A stretch of DNA of 64,000 nt, from assembly GCA_913058335.1 (NCBI GenBank), contig CAJXPX010000013.1, positions 1-64,000 on the forward strand, given 5' to 3'. The notes beneath the pieces were generated by a model. It worked only from the letters and a program-made list of their open reading frames with translations. It did not search any database and was not told where the DNA came from. The stretch comes from an uncultured Hyphomonadaceae bacterium (GTDB lineage: Bacteria; Pseudomonadota; Alphaproteobacteria; Caulobacterales; Maricaulaceae). Positions 26,945 through 34,582 of this stretch are shown here, piece after piece. The translations under genes and the position numbers were made by a program. Position 1 is the stretch's first letter. Each line of letters begins with the position of its first letter.

Positions 26945-26959
26945 TTAAGCCTTCGTTAA
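26945..26959. promoter_or_regulatory. candidate CtrA-binding site
   Basis: TTAA-GCCTTCG-TTAA is an exact match to the full CtrA consensus TTAA-N7-TTAA. It lies 119-133 bases upstream of the SPOR protein start, in the only intergenic space before the SPOR-nagZ-scpAB genes. A GANTC methylation site (26870-26874) lies closer to the gene. One such match per 64 kb is expected by chance, so location is the argument. Confidence 0.5.
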
Positions 26960-26978
26960 GGGCAATATTTCGGTCAAA

Positions 26979-28361
26979 TTATGTCACGATTGTTGTTTTA
27001 TTCGGCTCACGCGGTTTTAATGTTACAATTTCTTCTGCAATCGTTGGGTGAACGGCGCAGGTCAAATCAAACTGTTCTTTAGTCAAACCGGCTTTAACGC
27101 AAATACCTAGGGCCTGAATGATTTCCGGACTGTCATCGCCTAAAATATGGATTCCGATAACGGTTTCCTTTTTCCCGGTTGTGATCAACTTCATAAACAC
27201 TTTTTGGGGTTTGTCGGCCAAAACATTTTTCATCGTCCGAAAATGCGTAGAGTAGATGATCACATCGTCGCCATACTCCTGACGCGCTTCTTGTTCTGTC
27301 ATACCAACGACCCCAATAGGCGGACGTGTAAAGACAGCGCTCGCGACATTCGTGTGGTCATAGGCGGTTTTTTTACCGTTAAAGACAGTCTCAATAAAGG
27401 CAACCCCTTCGCGAATAGCCACAGGAGTCAGATTGACGCGATCAGTCACATCCCCAATCGCGTAAATATTGTTCTGAGATGTTTTTGAGAATTTATCGAC
27501 CTTAACAGCGCCGTTTTCTGCCATTTTTACTCCGGCGTTTTCAAGGCCAAGCCCATCCGTATTTGGCTTTCGTCCCGTTGCCATAAAAACCAGATCAGTC
27601 CCGATTTTGGAGCCGTCATCAAAAGTAACGATATATCCCCCGCCGGTTTTTTTGATTGCGGTCGGAGAGGCATTGAATTTTGTCGTAACGCCGGTGTTTT
27701 CTTGTGCGATACCGACTTCATCCCGAATTTCGGGATCAAACCCTCGCAACAACCGCCCACCGCGGTACACTTGTGTGGTTTTACACCCTAGTCCAGCATA
27801 AATCCCGGCAAATTCACAGGCGATATACCCGCCGCCGATAATCACAACCCGCTCCGGGAGTTCGTCAAGTGTGAACGCATCATCCGACACGATAGCGTGT
27901 TCAACGCCCGGTATTTCGGGGGCCCAAGGACGCCCACCAGTTGCAATGAGAATTGTTTTAGCGGTTTTAGTTTGGCCGCTTTTGGTAAGTTTTACGGTGT
28001 GAGCGTCAATGAATTCAGCACGTTCCCGAAACACTTCGGCCCCATTTTTTTCAAGCAATGTCGAATAAATACCAGAGAGTCTGGAAACCTCTGTTTGGAT
28101 TGAGTCTCTTAAATCAGGCCAGTTAAAACTCGCTTCTTTGACATTCCAACCAAATTTTTGCGCGTCTTGAATAGCGCCGCCGAAATCGGCTCCATATACG
28201 AGGTATTTTTTGGGGACGCAGCCGCGCACAACGCAGGTTCCGCCCGGCAGGCTTTCTTCAGCCACGCCAACTTTCTTGCCGAGTTCGGCCGCTAGGCGCC
28301 CGGCCCGAACGCCGCCGGAGCCTGCGCCAATAACAAATAAATCAAAATCATAATCACTCAT
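26979..28361 (-). CDS. gor: glutathione-disulfide reductase
   Basis: A 460-residue flavoprotein disulfide reductase that regenerates glutathione with NADPH. The FAD motif GAGSGGVRAG (12-21) is followed by the redox pair in GGTCVVRGCVPKK (Cys43, Cys48). The second Rossmann motif is IIGGGYIACEFA, and the C-terminal His-Glu dyad is in CAVHPTIAEE. The VYRGGRLLRGFD segment after the NAD motif fits the NADPH-preferring group. The protein length is normal. It is followed downstream by the SPOR operon and preceded by rpiA, 55 bases away. Confidence 0.94.
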   Translation of the reverse strand: MSDYDFDLFVIGAGSGGVRAGRLAAELGKKVGVAEESLPGGTCVVRGCVPKKYLVYGADFGGAIQDAQKFGWNVKEASFNWPDLRDSIQTEVSRLSGIYSTLLEKNGAEVFRERAEFIDAHTVKLTKSGQTKTAKTILIATGGRPWAPEIPGVEHAIVSDDAFTLDELPERVVIIGGGYIACEFAGIYAGLGCKTTQVYRGGRLLRGFDPEIRDEVGIAQENTGVTTKFNASPTAIKKTGGGYIVTFDDGSKIGTDLVFMATGRKPNTDGLGLENAGVKMAENGAVKVDKFSKTSQNNIYAIGDVTDRVNLTPVAIREGVAFIETVFNGKKTAYDHTNVASAVFTRPPIGVVGMTEQEARQEYGDDVIIYSTHFRTMKNVLADKPQKVFMKLITTGKKETVIGIHILGDDSPEIIQALGICVKAGLTKEQFDLTCAVHPTIAEEIVTLKPREPNKTTIVT

Positions 28362-28416
28362 AAATATCTTTCGTAATTCTCTATTTCAGCTCTGCTTTAT
28401 ATAGGGAGAGGTGAAC

Positions 28417-29121
28417 CTAGTTCTTCGCTAGCTCCATAACTTTTGCGTGATCGACCTCTCCGATAACAATAGTATCTGCCAGATCGATAAAGAGCCCATG
28501 CTCCATCACGCCAGGAATAGACGAGAGCGCTCTAGCGGTATCAATGGGAGATGGTATATGCTCGCATTTACTATCAAGAATCCAATGACCGCCATCTGTC
28601 ACTAATGGCCCGCTTCTGTCTTTAGCTTGGCGCAGAACAGTCTGAGCTTCGCGGCAGCCCGTGTCCTTCAAAGCCTGATAAATTTTATCCGCTGTCATCG
28701 TCAGGCCAAAGGGATCGACTTCTATGGGGAGAGGAAACGCCCCTAAATTTTCAACCATTTTTGAGGCGTCTATAATCACCACCATTTTCGCGGAGGCGTG
28801 GGCGATGATTTTTTCCCGCAACAGACAAGCGCCGCCGCCTTTAATTAAAGAAAACGCCGGGTCGACCTCGTCGGCCCCGTCTATAGTCAAATCTATAGAA
28901 AGAATTTTATCCGCCTCAATCAGAGGGACGCCGGCCTCTATTGCACATTGCGCTGTGCGATCCGAAGTGGGGACTCCCTGAATCTTCCACCCGCCGGCGA
29001 CCTTTTCGCCCAGTTGCTCAATGAAAATTTCTGCGGTCGAGCCTGAGCCAAGCCCAAGCGTCATACCGTCTTCGACAAATTCAAGAGCTGCAAGGGCAGC
29101 ATTTTCTTTCGCCACATTCAT
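28417..29121 (-). CDS. rpiA: ribose-5-phosphate isomerase A
   Basis: A 234-residue RpiA interconverting ribose-5-phosphate and ribulose-5-phosphate in the pentose phosphate pathway. Signatures are GLGSGSTAEIFIEQLG, TIDGADEVDPAFSLIKGGGACLLREKI (catalytic Asp and Lys included). ATG 29121 is chosen because homology starts there and AAGGAT precedes it; the in-frame extension upstream overlaps glmU. It begins 4 bases past the glmU stop, so the two are one operon. Confidence 0.95.
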   Translation of the reverse strand: MNVAKENAALAALEFVEDGMTLGLGSGSTAEIFIEQLGEKVAGGWKIQGVPTSDRTAQCAIEAGVPLIEADKILSIDLTIDGADEVDPAFSLIKGGGACLLREKIIAHASAKMVVIIDASKMVENLGAFPLPIEVDPFGLTMTADKIYQALKDTGCREAQTVLRQAKDRSGPLVTDGGHWILDSKCEHIPSPIDTARALSSIPGVMEHGLFIDLADTIVIGEVDHAKVMELAKN

Positions 29122-29125
29122 TGGG

Positions 29126-30472
29126 TTATCCTTTTGAGTCTTTTCTTTTGGCCTTGGCGGCGCGGTAGCGTTCTGCCCAGCCCGGTTTATGAACTTGCTC
29201 TGCGCGCGCAATGGCGAGGGCATTGTCCGGAACGTCTTTTGTTATCACGCCGCCAGATCCGAGATAGGCCCCCTCCCCAATCGTGATCGGAGCGACGAGG
29301 GAGGAGTTGGTTCCAATGAAAGCACCGTCTTTGATTGTCGTTATATGTTTGTCATAGCCATCATAATTGCAGGTAATGGTTCCCGCGCCGACATTCACTC
29401 CCGCGCCGATAACTGCATCGCCAACATAGGATAAGTGATTGAGCTTACTGCCTTTTCCAATGGTTGATTTTTTGGTCTCGACAAAGTTACCGACCTTAGT
29501 ATTTGCGCCGAGAACCGTTCCAGGCCGTAAACGCGCAAAGGGCCCAATCTGGGCCTTTTCCCCTATCTCTGCGCCTTCAATATGGCTGAAGCTGTGAATG
29601 ACCGCGCCGGAACGGACCGTGACGCCAGGGCCGAAAACAACATTTGCGTCAATGGTAACGTCTTTTTCCAGAACCGTATCATAAGAGAAAAAAACCGTTT
29701 CGGGATGTTTCAGGCTGACACCATTTTGCAAGGCCGCTTCGCGCATGACTTTTTGAAAGGCTGCTTCTGCATTCGCCAGATCTGTACGGTCATTTACGCC
29801 CAGAACTTCATTTTCGTCTGCCGAAACGACTTCGGAGCGCTTGCCGGAGGCTTTTAATATCTCAACGATATCCGTCAGGTAATATTCTTTTTTGGCATTA
29901 TTGTTTTCAACCTTGGAGATCGCCTCAAACATGTCTTTGCAATCGCCTGCCATAACCCCGCTATTGCAGATATTGATTTTTAGCTGGTCTTCAGAGCAAT
30001 CTTTCGCCTCGACTATCGCGTGAAGTGAGCCGTCCCCGGACTCAACTAAGCGCCCATAGCTGGCCGGGTCTGCGGCCTTGAAGCCCATCACAACGAGGTC
30101 AGCCTTTTGTTCCAAACGGTCAAAAACCTGGCCAAGAGTTTCAGCGCGAATTAAGGGGGTGTCCGCGTAAAGAACTACAACTTGTCCGTCAAAATCCTTT
30201 AAAGCGTCCCGCGCTGCGCCAACTGCGTGAGCGGTCCCCAACTGTGGTTCTTGCACCGCAATATCAAAGCCTAAACCTTCAGCTGCTTTCCGAACGTCCT
30301 GATTTCCCTCCCCGACAACACAAATTGTTTTGGTAATGCCCGCGGCCGCGGCCAAAGCTCCGACCCATTCCAAAAGCGGACGTTGGCCTACGGGGTGGAG
30401 CACTTTTGACGTGGCGGATTGCATGCGTGTGCTTTTTCCAGCGGCGAGAATTATGGCGGCTCTTTGTGGCAT
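29126..30472 (-). CDS. glmU: bifunctional GlmU (GlcNAc-1-P uridyltransferase / GlcN-1-P acetyltransferase)
   Basis: A 448-residue enzyme making UDP-GlcNAc for peptidoglycan and lipopolysaccharide. The N-terminal pyrophosphorylase has ILAAGKSTRMQSATSKVLHPV (nucleotide loop), with YADTPLI as the metal site. The C-terminal half is a left-handed beta-helix of hexapeptide repeats (from about residue 250), with the acetyltransferase segment NYDGYDKHIT and GTNSSLVAPI. Length matches the family. It heads the glmU-rpiA operon; the divergent gph gene is 109 bases away. Confidence 0.96.
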   Translation of the reverse strand: MPQRAAIILAAGKSTRMQSATSKVLHPVGQRPLLEWVGALAAAAGITKTICVVGEGNQDVRKAAEGLGFDIAVQEPQLGTAHAVGAARDALKDFDGQVVVLYADTPLIRAETLGQVFDRLEQKADLVVMGFKAADPASYGRLVESGDGSLHAIVEAKDCSEDQLKINICNSGVMAGDCKDMFEAISKVENNNAKKEYYLTDIVEILKASGKRSEVVSADENEVLGVNDRTDLANAEAAFQKVMREAALQNGVSLKHPETVFFSYDTVLEKDVTIDANVVFGPGVTVRSGAVIHSFSHIEGAEIGEKAQIGPFARLRPGTVLGANTKVGNFVETKKSTIGKGSKLNHLSYVGDAVIGAGVNVGAGTITCNYDGYDKHITTIKDGAFIGTNSSLVAPITIGEGAYLGSGGVITKDVPDNALAIARAEQVHKPGWAERYRAAKAKRKDSKG

Positions 30473-30581
30473 AGGGTCTTAGACGTTTGACAATTACAGG
30501 GTTTCTACTAGGGCATTGGCTTAACGAAAGTTCGGGAGCACTGCACCCGATAAATTAAGTTTAACTGAGGTCTTTTTCTTC

Positions 30582-31292
30582 ATGACAGTATTGTCCTCGA
30601 AAAATTCACCGCTGCAACACCATAAACGCCCTTTTCGGAACTATATTCTCTGCCTCGATCTGGATGGGACTTTAGTCGATACAGCCCCCGACTTGGTGCG
30701 CGTCACCAATGAGACAATTGCGCTGGAGGGGTTGCCGGAGACAAATTTCAAAGCCGCGCGGCGCGAAGTAGGCTACGGATCCAAAAGGCTGATTGCCAGC
30801 TCTATGGAGAGGCTTGGCCACTCTGTTTCTGAAAAGCGGCTATCCGAGTTGCAAGAGTGGTTTTTAAACCGTTACGCCGAAACCCTGTCAGACCATAGCC
30901 GACCCTTTCCCGGTGTGGTTCAGACGTTGAAAGAACTAAATCGAAAGGGGGCCACACTGACCGTTTGCACGAATAAGCCGGGCTATCTTGCTCGGCCGCT
31001 CTTGGATCAGCTTCACTTAACCTCTTATTTCGCAAATATTGTTGGTGGTGATGAGGCCCCCAAAGCCAAACCTGATCGCCGCCACCTACTCCAAGCCGCA
31101 GGGCAAACCAGGGCGGGCAAAAAAATTGTGATGATCGGGGATAGCTTCCCAGACATTCGGGCGGGACATAATGCCAAAGTTCCGACTATTCTTATGCGCT
31201 ATGGGTATAATCCCATTAACGCGCACCGCCTCCGGCCGACAATCGCTCTGGATAATTTTAGAGAGATTCCGAAAGTTTTAAGTCGGCTCTAA
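30582..31292 (+). CDS. gph: phosphoglycolate phosphatase, HAD family
   Basis: A 236-residue HAD-IA phosphatase. The nucleophile motif is LDLDGTLVDTAPD (about residues 27-39), motif II is in TVCTNKPGY and motif III/IV in MIGDSFPDIRAGHNA. The cap domain and order (next to glmU/rpiA) match Gph, which salvages 2-phosphoglycolate formed during DNA repair or oxygenase activity. HAD specificity cannot be proved from motifs, so other phosphate-monoester substrates are possible. The N-terminal 25 residues before the core are basic and may be shorter in reality. Confidence 0.85.
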   Translation: MTVLSSKNSPLQHHKRPFRNYILCLDLDGTLVDTAPDLVRVTNETIALEGLPETNFKAARREVGYGSKRLIASSMERLGHSVSEKRLSELQEWFLNRYAETLSDHSRPFPGVVQTLKELNRKGATLTVCTNKPGYLARPLLDQLHLTSYFANIVGGDEAPKAKPDRRHLLQAAGQTRAGKKIVMIGDSFPDIRAGHNAKVPTILMRYGYNPINAHRLRPTIALDNFREIPKVLSRL

Positions 31293-31323
31293 GAGTTTAC
31301 ACCGCGGGGTAAGCATAAGACAT

Positions 31324-31352
31324 AAAAAAACCGTCCCGAATGAACGGAACGG
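31324..31352 (-). terminator. terminator of the 66-residue protein gene
   Basis: On the minus strand CCGTTCC (31352-31346) pairs with GGGACGG (31337-31331), seven pairs including one G-T, with an eight-base loop, followed by seven Ts (31330-31324). Confidence 0.8.
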
Positions 31353-31377
31353 CTTTGATACATAGTAATTTTCAGGT

Positions 31378-31578
31378 TTAAGCGAAGTTCTCAGTCGATT
31401 TCGTCGGAACTCCGTTCACCATATTCGAACGAACATCTGTGCGGGCAGACCGCATAGAAGCCAAGAAGCCGCCCTGAACCAGATTAATACGAACATCATG
31501 TCCGCGTTCAGCCCAGTAAGCTTCAATTTGTTCTTTTAGTTTTTCAGCGCCTTCGCGCGTACAATAGTCACCTTTCAT
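31378..31578 (-). CDS. small protein of unknown function, 66 residues
   Basis: A short soluble protein with an amphipathic N-terminal helix (TREGAEKLKEQIEAYWAERGHDVRI) that looks like a DNA- or membrane-surface-type helix, followed by a Gly/Ser/Arg segment (VQGGFLASMRSARTDVRSNMVNG). AGAGG precedes the ATG and a good terminator follows, so this is a genuine monocistronic gene. I do not recognise the family; I believe similar short proteins occur in related marine alphaproteobacteria but cannot confirm it. Confidence 0.7.
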   Translation of the reverse strand: MKGDYCTREGAEKLKEQIEAYWAERGHDVRINLVQGGFLASMRSARTDVRSNMVNGVPTKSTENFA

Positions 31579-31911
31579 GGCATCCTCTTTCGTATTTTAA
31601 TATCGACAAACGAGTTATGGGTCTCTTTTGTCGACTGTTGAATCATCATCCGTGAACTGTAGATAAGCATTGACGTCAGTCATTCAAGAAAACTTATAGG
31701 TTTTTCTTATAAATTCTTTGTCATCTTAATATACTTGAACACACAGCCCTTTATTAGAACGCGACCTACTAAACATAACCCCTAAATAGGCAAGGCCTTC
31801 ACAGTGAATTTAACCCAGTTTAACCATTTAAGGCAGACTGCGTTGAAAGCTTGCGAGGCAGATTAAATAAACTTAACTTATAAACACAGTCTATAAGCAG
31901 TTGGTGGCGCG
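31579..31911. other. 333-base AT-rich intergenic region with CTTATA repeats
   Basis: Between the divergent 66-residue gene and the XRE regulator. It is clearly AT-richer than its surroundings. CTTATA occurs at 31693-31698, 31706-31711 and 31877-31882, the last facing TATAAG at 31892-31897 as an inverted pair with a nine-base spacer. It presumably contains both promoters. No small gene or RNA is recognised. Confidence 0.6.
31877..31897. promoter_or_regulatory. possible XRE operator
   Basis: CTTATA-N9-TATAAG inverted repeat ending 15 bases upstream of the XRE regulator start, a typical place for an autoregulatory operator. Two more CTTATA half-sites lie 170-185 bases upstream. Confidence 0.4.
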
Positions 31912-32454
31912 ATGCCTAATCTACATTCACGAATAAAACAACACCGAAAAAAGCTCGGATTGTCGCAGGCAGACATGGCCGATAGGTGCGGCGTGAGTCA
32001 GCCAACCATCGCGAATTGGGAGCGCGGCGGACATCTTCCCCGCAAAGACGCGTTAGAAAAAATCGCGGCTTGCCTTGGAGTCGACTCTATATGGCTACTT
32101 TCAGGGGAACTTCCCGCAGGCCGCAGCCCAGTTTATCAGCACCTAAACACGCCGATCCGCCACATTCCAATCTTTGAATGGACGCGGAACGCAAGGTCAT
32201 TCGCCAACGCCCAACCGACGCGGTATTTAAGTCTGGCGATAGAGCTTGAGGATTTATTCGCTCTCGATTCTCTGGATCATAAAGAGTTCGGTCTGGAGAC
32301 TATTCTAATCTTTGATAAATCCGCCAAACCCGCTGCAAATGCGCAGTTTTTGGTCCAAAACCAAGAGGTCTTATCCTTATGTGAGGGGGCCGAACTAGAA
32401 AATTCCGACTTAAAACCGATAGGCCGCTTAATTTATTCAATACAGGCCCATTAG
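31912..32454 (+). CDS. XRE-family transcriptional regulator with degenerate S24-like tail
   Basis: A 180-residue protein. Residues 5-62 form a Cro/CI helix-turn-helix (HRKKLGLSQADMADRCGVSQPTIANWERG) with a DSIWLLSGE end. The C-terminal half has the outline of an S24/LexA-type domain, ending in IGRLIYSIQAH, but I find no convincing catalytic Ser-Lys pair, so it would not self-cleave and may only dimerise or sense a ligand. This organisation resembles CI-like phage repressors, yet no other phage gene is nearby. It ends 30 bases from the convergent LpxO-like gene. Confidence 0.8.
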   Translation: MPNLHSRIKQHRKKLGLSQADMADRCGVSQPTIANWERGGHLPRKDALEKIAACLGVDSIWLLSGELPAGRSPVYQHLNTPIRHIPIFEWTRNARSFANAQPTRYLSLAIELEDLFALDSLDHKEFGLETILIFDKSAKPAANAQFLVQNQEVLSLCEGAELENSDLKPIGRLIYSIQAH

Positions 32455-32483
32455 AATAAGCTCGAGCGAAAGCCGAAAGACCC

Positions 32484-33299
32484 TTACGGTTTATCCGCCG
32501 GGTCGGACATTGCTTCCATATTGGCATCGGCTTGGCGGATAGCGGCTTCAAGGCGGTCTTCCGCCGTTTGCAGGTTCTTCTTCGGATCTTGATAAAATGC
32601 TGTCAGCTTCATAATTTGTAAAAAGCTCTTATTTAGAAAACGCCCCCAGAACTTCATCGGACGATCAAAATCGAACAACAGAATAACGCGTTCTTCATCC
32701 GTGTCATTCCAGACTTCGTGCTCATACGTGTCATCAAATACGAAAATCTCGCCCTCTTCCCAAGCTGTGATTGTGTCGTCGACGCGGATGCGGCATTTTT
32801 CCCGGTCTTTCGGTATTATCAACCCGATATGAGAGCGAAGTATCCCTTTGGTCACGCCTTTATGTGCCGGAATATGATATCCGGGGGCGAGAATAGAGAA
32901 CATAGCCGTTTGTAAATTTGGAACGCGTTCAAGGATTTCCGCTGTTTTCGGCGCTAAAGACGCATTTTTTTCCAAGCGCTCTCCAAATCCATATAAAACA
33001 AAGGTCTTCCAGTTTTGCTCTTTGGCCAGACGATATTGATCCGGAGAAATTTCCTGAAATCCTGGTATCGCCTCGCGAAATTTCAATACGTCTTTGGCCT
33101 CCGATTGGATTATTTTCCAATTATCGGTAAATTCTTTCAAGAAAGGGAAATAAGAGTTGTCCACTTTTGGTGTATCCGGAACGATGGATTGTTTGGACTG
33201 GAAAGCCGCGATCTTGCGGACGAGCTTCTTTCCGTTCTTTTTTATAAAAGCACGGCGAGGATTTGTAAGATGTTTCGGCTTGTCGATTGAATCTACCAT
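32484..33299 (-). CDS. aspartyl/asparaginyl beta-hydroxylase family dioxygenase, LpxO-like
   Basis: A 271-residue Fe(II)/2-oxoglutarate dioxygenase of the Asp_Arg_Hydrox family. Motifs are HIPAHKG (142-148), RSHIGLIIP (His157) and FDDTYEHEVWN (188-198), giving the expected iron-binding histidines and the 2-oxoglutarate-binding arginine. The closest well-known bacterial member is LpxO, which 2-hydroxylates a lipid A acyl chain at the inner membrane. Last gene of the minus-strand lipid run, so it may hydroxylate an acyl chain of a sphingolipid or of lipid A. The N-terminus is basic and lacks a convincing membrane helix, in contrast to some LpxO proteins. Family call is firm; substrate is inference. 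Confidence 0.82.
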   Translation of the reverse strand: MVDSIDKPKHLTNPRRAFIKKNGKKLVRKIAAFQSKQSIVPDTPKVDNSYFPFLKEFTDNWKIIQSEAKDVLKFREAIPGFQEISPDQYRLAKEQNWKTFVLYGFGERLEKNASLAPKTAEILERVPNLQTAMFSILAPGYHIPAHKGVTKGILRSHIGLIIPKDREKCRIRVDDTITAWEEGEIFVFDDTYEHEVWNDTDEERVILLFDFDRPMKFWGRFLNKSFLQIMKLTAFYQDPKKNLQTAEDRLEAAIRQADANMEAMSDPADKP

Positions 33300-33311
33300 A
33301 ATGTGCGCCGC

Positions 33312-34520
33312 TTAACCCGAAACGGCCTCATCGTCCATCATGTAATTCCGTGTGACAGGCAAGGCATGCACATCCTTACTTAGCTGAATTTGGAAGTTCA
33401 TATGATTTCCGTAAAGAAACGAGAACTCACTTATAACAAGATAAAACTCCCACATCCGACAGAACCGCTCATCAAACATGGCGGCGATTTTGTCTCTATT
33501 GGCTTGAAAACGTTTCTCCCACTCCGCGAGTGTATAGGCGTAATGAAGGCGTAATATTTCGCAATCTGTCACCCACAGCTTGGCTTTTTCTATTTCAGCA
33601 AAGGTTTCCGAAAGCGCGGGCGAATAGCCGCCCGGAAATATATATTTTCTAATCCAGGCTCCGGTCGTTCCCGGACCGCCCTTCCGGCCAATGGAGTGCA
33701 CGAGGGCGACGCCGTCTTGGGTGAGTAGGCTTTTAATTTTAGAAAAATATTCCTCATAATGCGCCACGCCGACATGTTCAAACATGCCCACACTGACGAT
33801 TCGGTCAAAACTCTCGTTCAGGTCGCGGTAATCAATGAGCCTTAAATCGACTAATTCTTCGAGACCTAATGTCTTCACCCGCTCTCGTCCCAGAGCCAAT
33901 TGTTCTTTAGATAAGGTTATGCCAACAACTTTGACACCGTAATTCTGAGCCAGATAGATCGCCATGCCGCCCCATCCACAACCAATATCCAAAACAGATT
34001 GGCCGGGTTTCAGATAGAGTTTTTCTGCAATGTGCTTTTTCTTTAAACGCTGTGCTTCCTCCAAACTAATATCGGGGCGAGGCCAGTAAGCACAGCTATA
34101 TTGGAGATCCTCGTCCAGAAACAGGCGGTAGAACTCATTTGATAAGTCATAATGATGTTGAACATTTGAACGCGATGCGGATTTTTTGTTACGCTGATGA
34201 AGCTTTTTTAGTCTCTTGAGGGCGCGGTTTAAAACCTTTTGGATAGGGTGGCTACGTAAGCCCCCTCTATTATGGAGAAAGATTTTCAAAAGTCCCCTGA
34301 TACCGCCCTCTTCACAAATCAAGGTCCCTTCCATGTAAGCCTCACCGGCTTTCAGCTCCGGGTTTAGAAAAAGTGTCCGGTATAAGGATTTGTCCGTGAT
34401 CCGTATCGTGGCCTTCGGCTCGCCGCCTGACCCATGGACATGACGGTTTCCATCGGCGTCAATAATTGTGAGTTGCCCGACTTTAACAAATCGGGACATC
34501 ATAGAGTTCAGTAGCTTCAT
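33312..34520 (-). CDS. cyclopropane-fatty-acyl-phospholipid synthase family methyltransferase
   Basis: A 402-residue protein of the CFA synthase family, which transfers a methylene from SAM onto double bonds of membrane-lipid acyl chains. It has QHHYDLSNEFY (121-131), QYSCAYW (140-146), the SAM loop LDIGCGWGG (177-185) and EHVG with the conserved Glu. The N-terminal lipid-binding domain (about 1-115) is present, so length and layout match bona fide CFA synthases. It lies 12 bases from the LpxO-like gene and about 60 bases from the glycerophosphotransferase-like gene, inside the sphingolipid locus. It may modify phospholipids generally or sphingolipid chains. Confidence 0.87.
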   Translation of the reverse strand: MKLLNSMMSRFVKVGQLTIIDADGNRHVHGSGGEPKATIRITDKSLYRTLFLNPELKAGEAYMEGTLICEEGGIRGLLKIFLHNRGGLRSHPIQKVLNRALKRLKKLHQRNKKSASRSNVQHHYDLSNEFYRLFLDEDLQYSCAYWPRPDISLEEAQRLKKKHIAEKLYLKPGQSVLDIGCGWGGMAIYLAQNYGVKVVGITLSKEQLALGRERVKTLGLEELVDLRLIDYRDLNESFDRIVSVGMFEHVGVAHYEEYFSKIKSLLTQDGVALVHSIGRKGGPGTTGAWIRKYIFPGGYSPALSETFAEIEKAKLWVTDCEILRLHYAYTLAEWEKRFQANRDKIAAMFDERFCRMWEFYLVISEFSFLYGNHMNFQIQLSKDVHALPVTRNYMMDDEAVSG

Positions 34521-34582
34521 TTTATAACTTTAGATGCGAGGGAAAGTGTTTTGAACGCAACTCTTTGTGAAGTAGCGAGCTT

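Noticed and set aside
29122-29223. Upstream extension of rpiA
   Set aside because: It overlaps the end of glmU, and RpiA homology and AAGGAT point to ATG 29121.
31810-31876. Two further CtrA-like pairs (TTAA...TTAA)
   Set aside because: Both have six-base spacing (31810-31823 and 31863-31876). The CtrA consensus needs seven, and the region is AT-rich enough to produce such pairs by chance.
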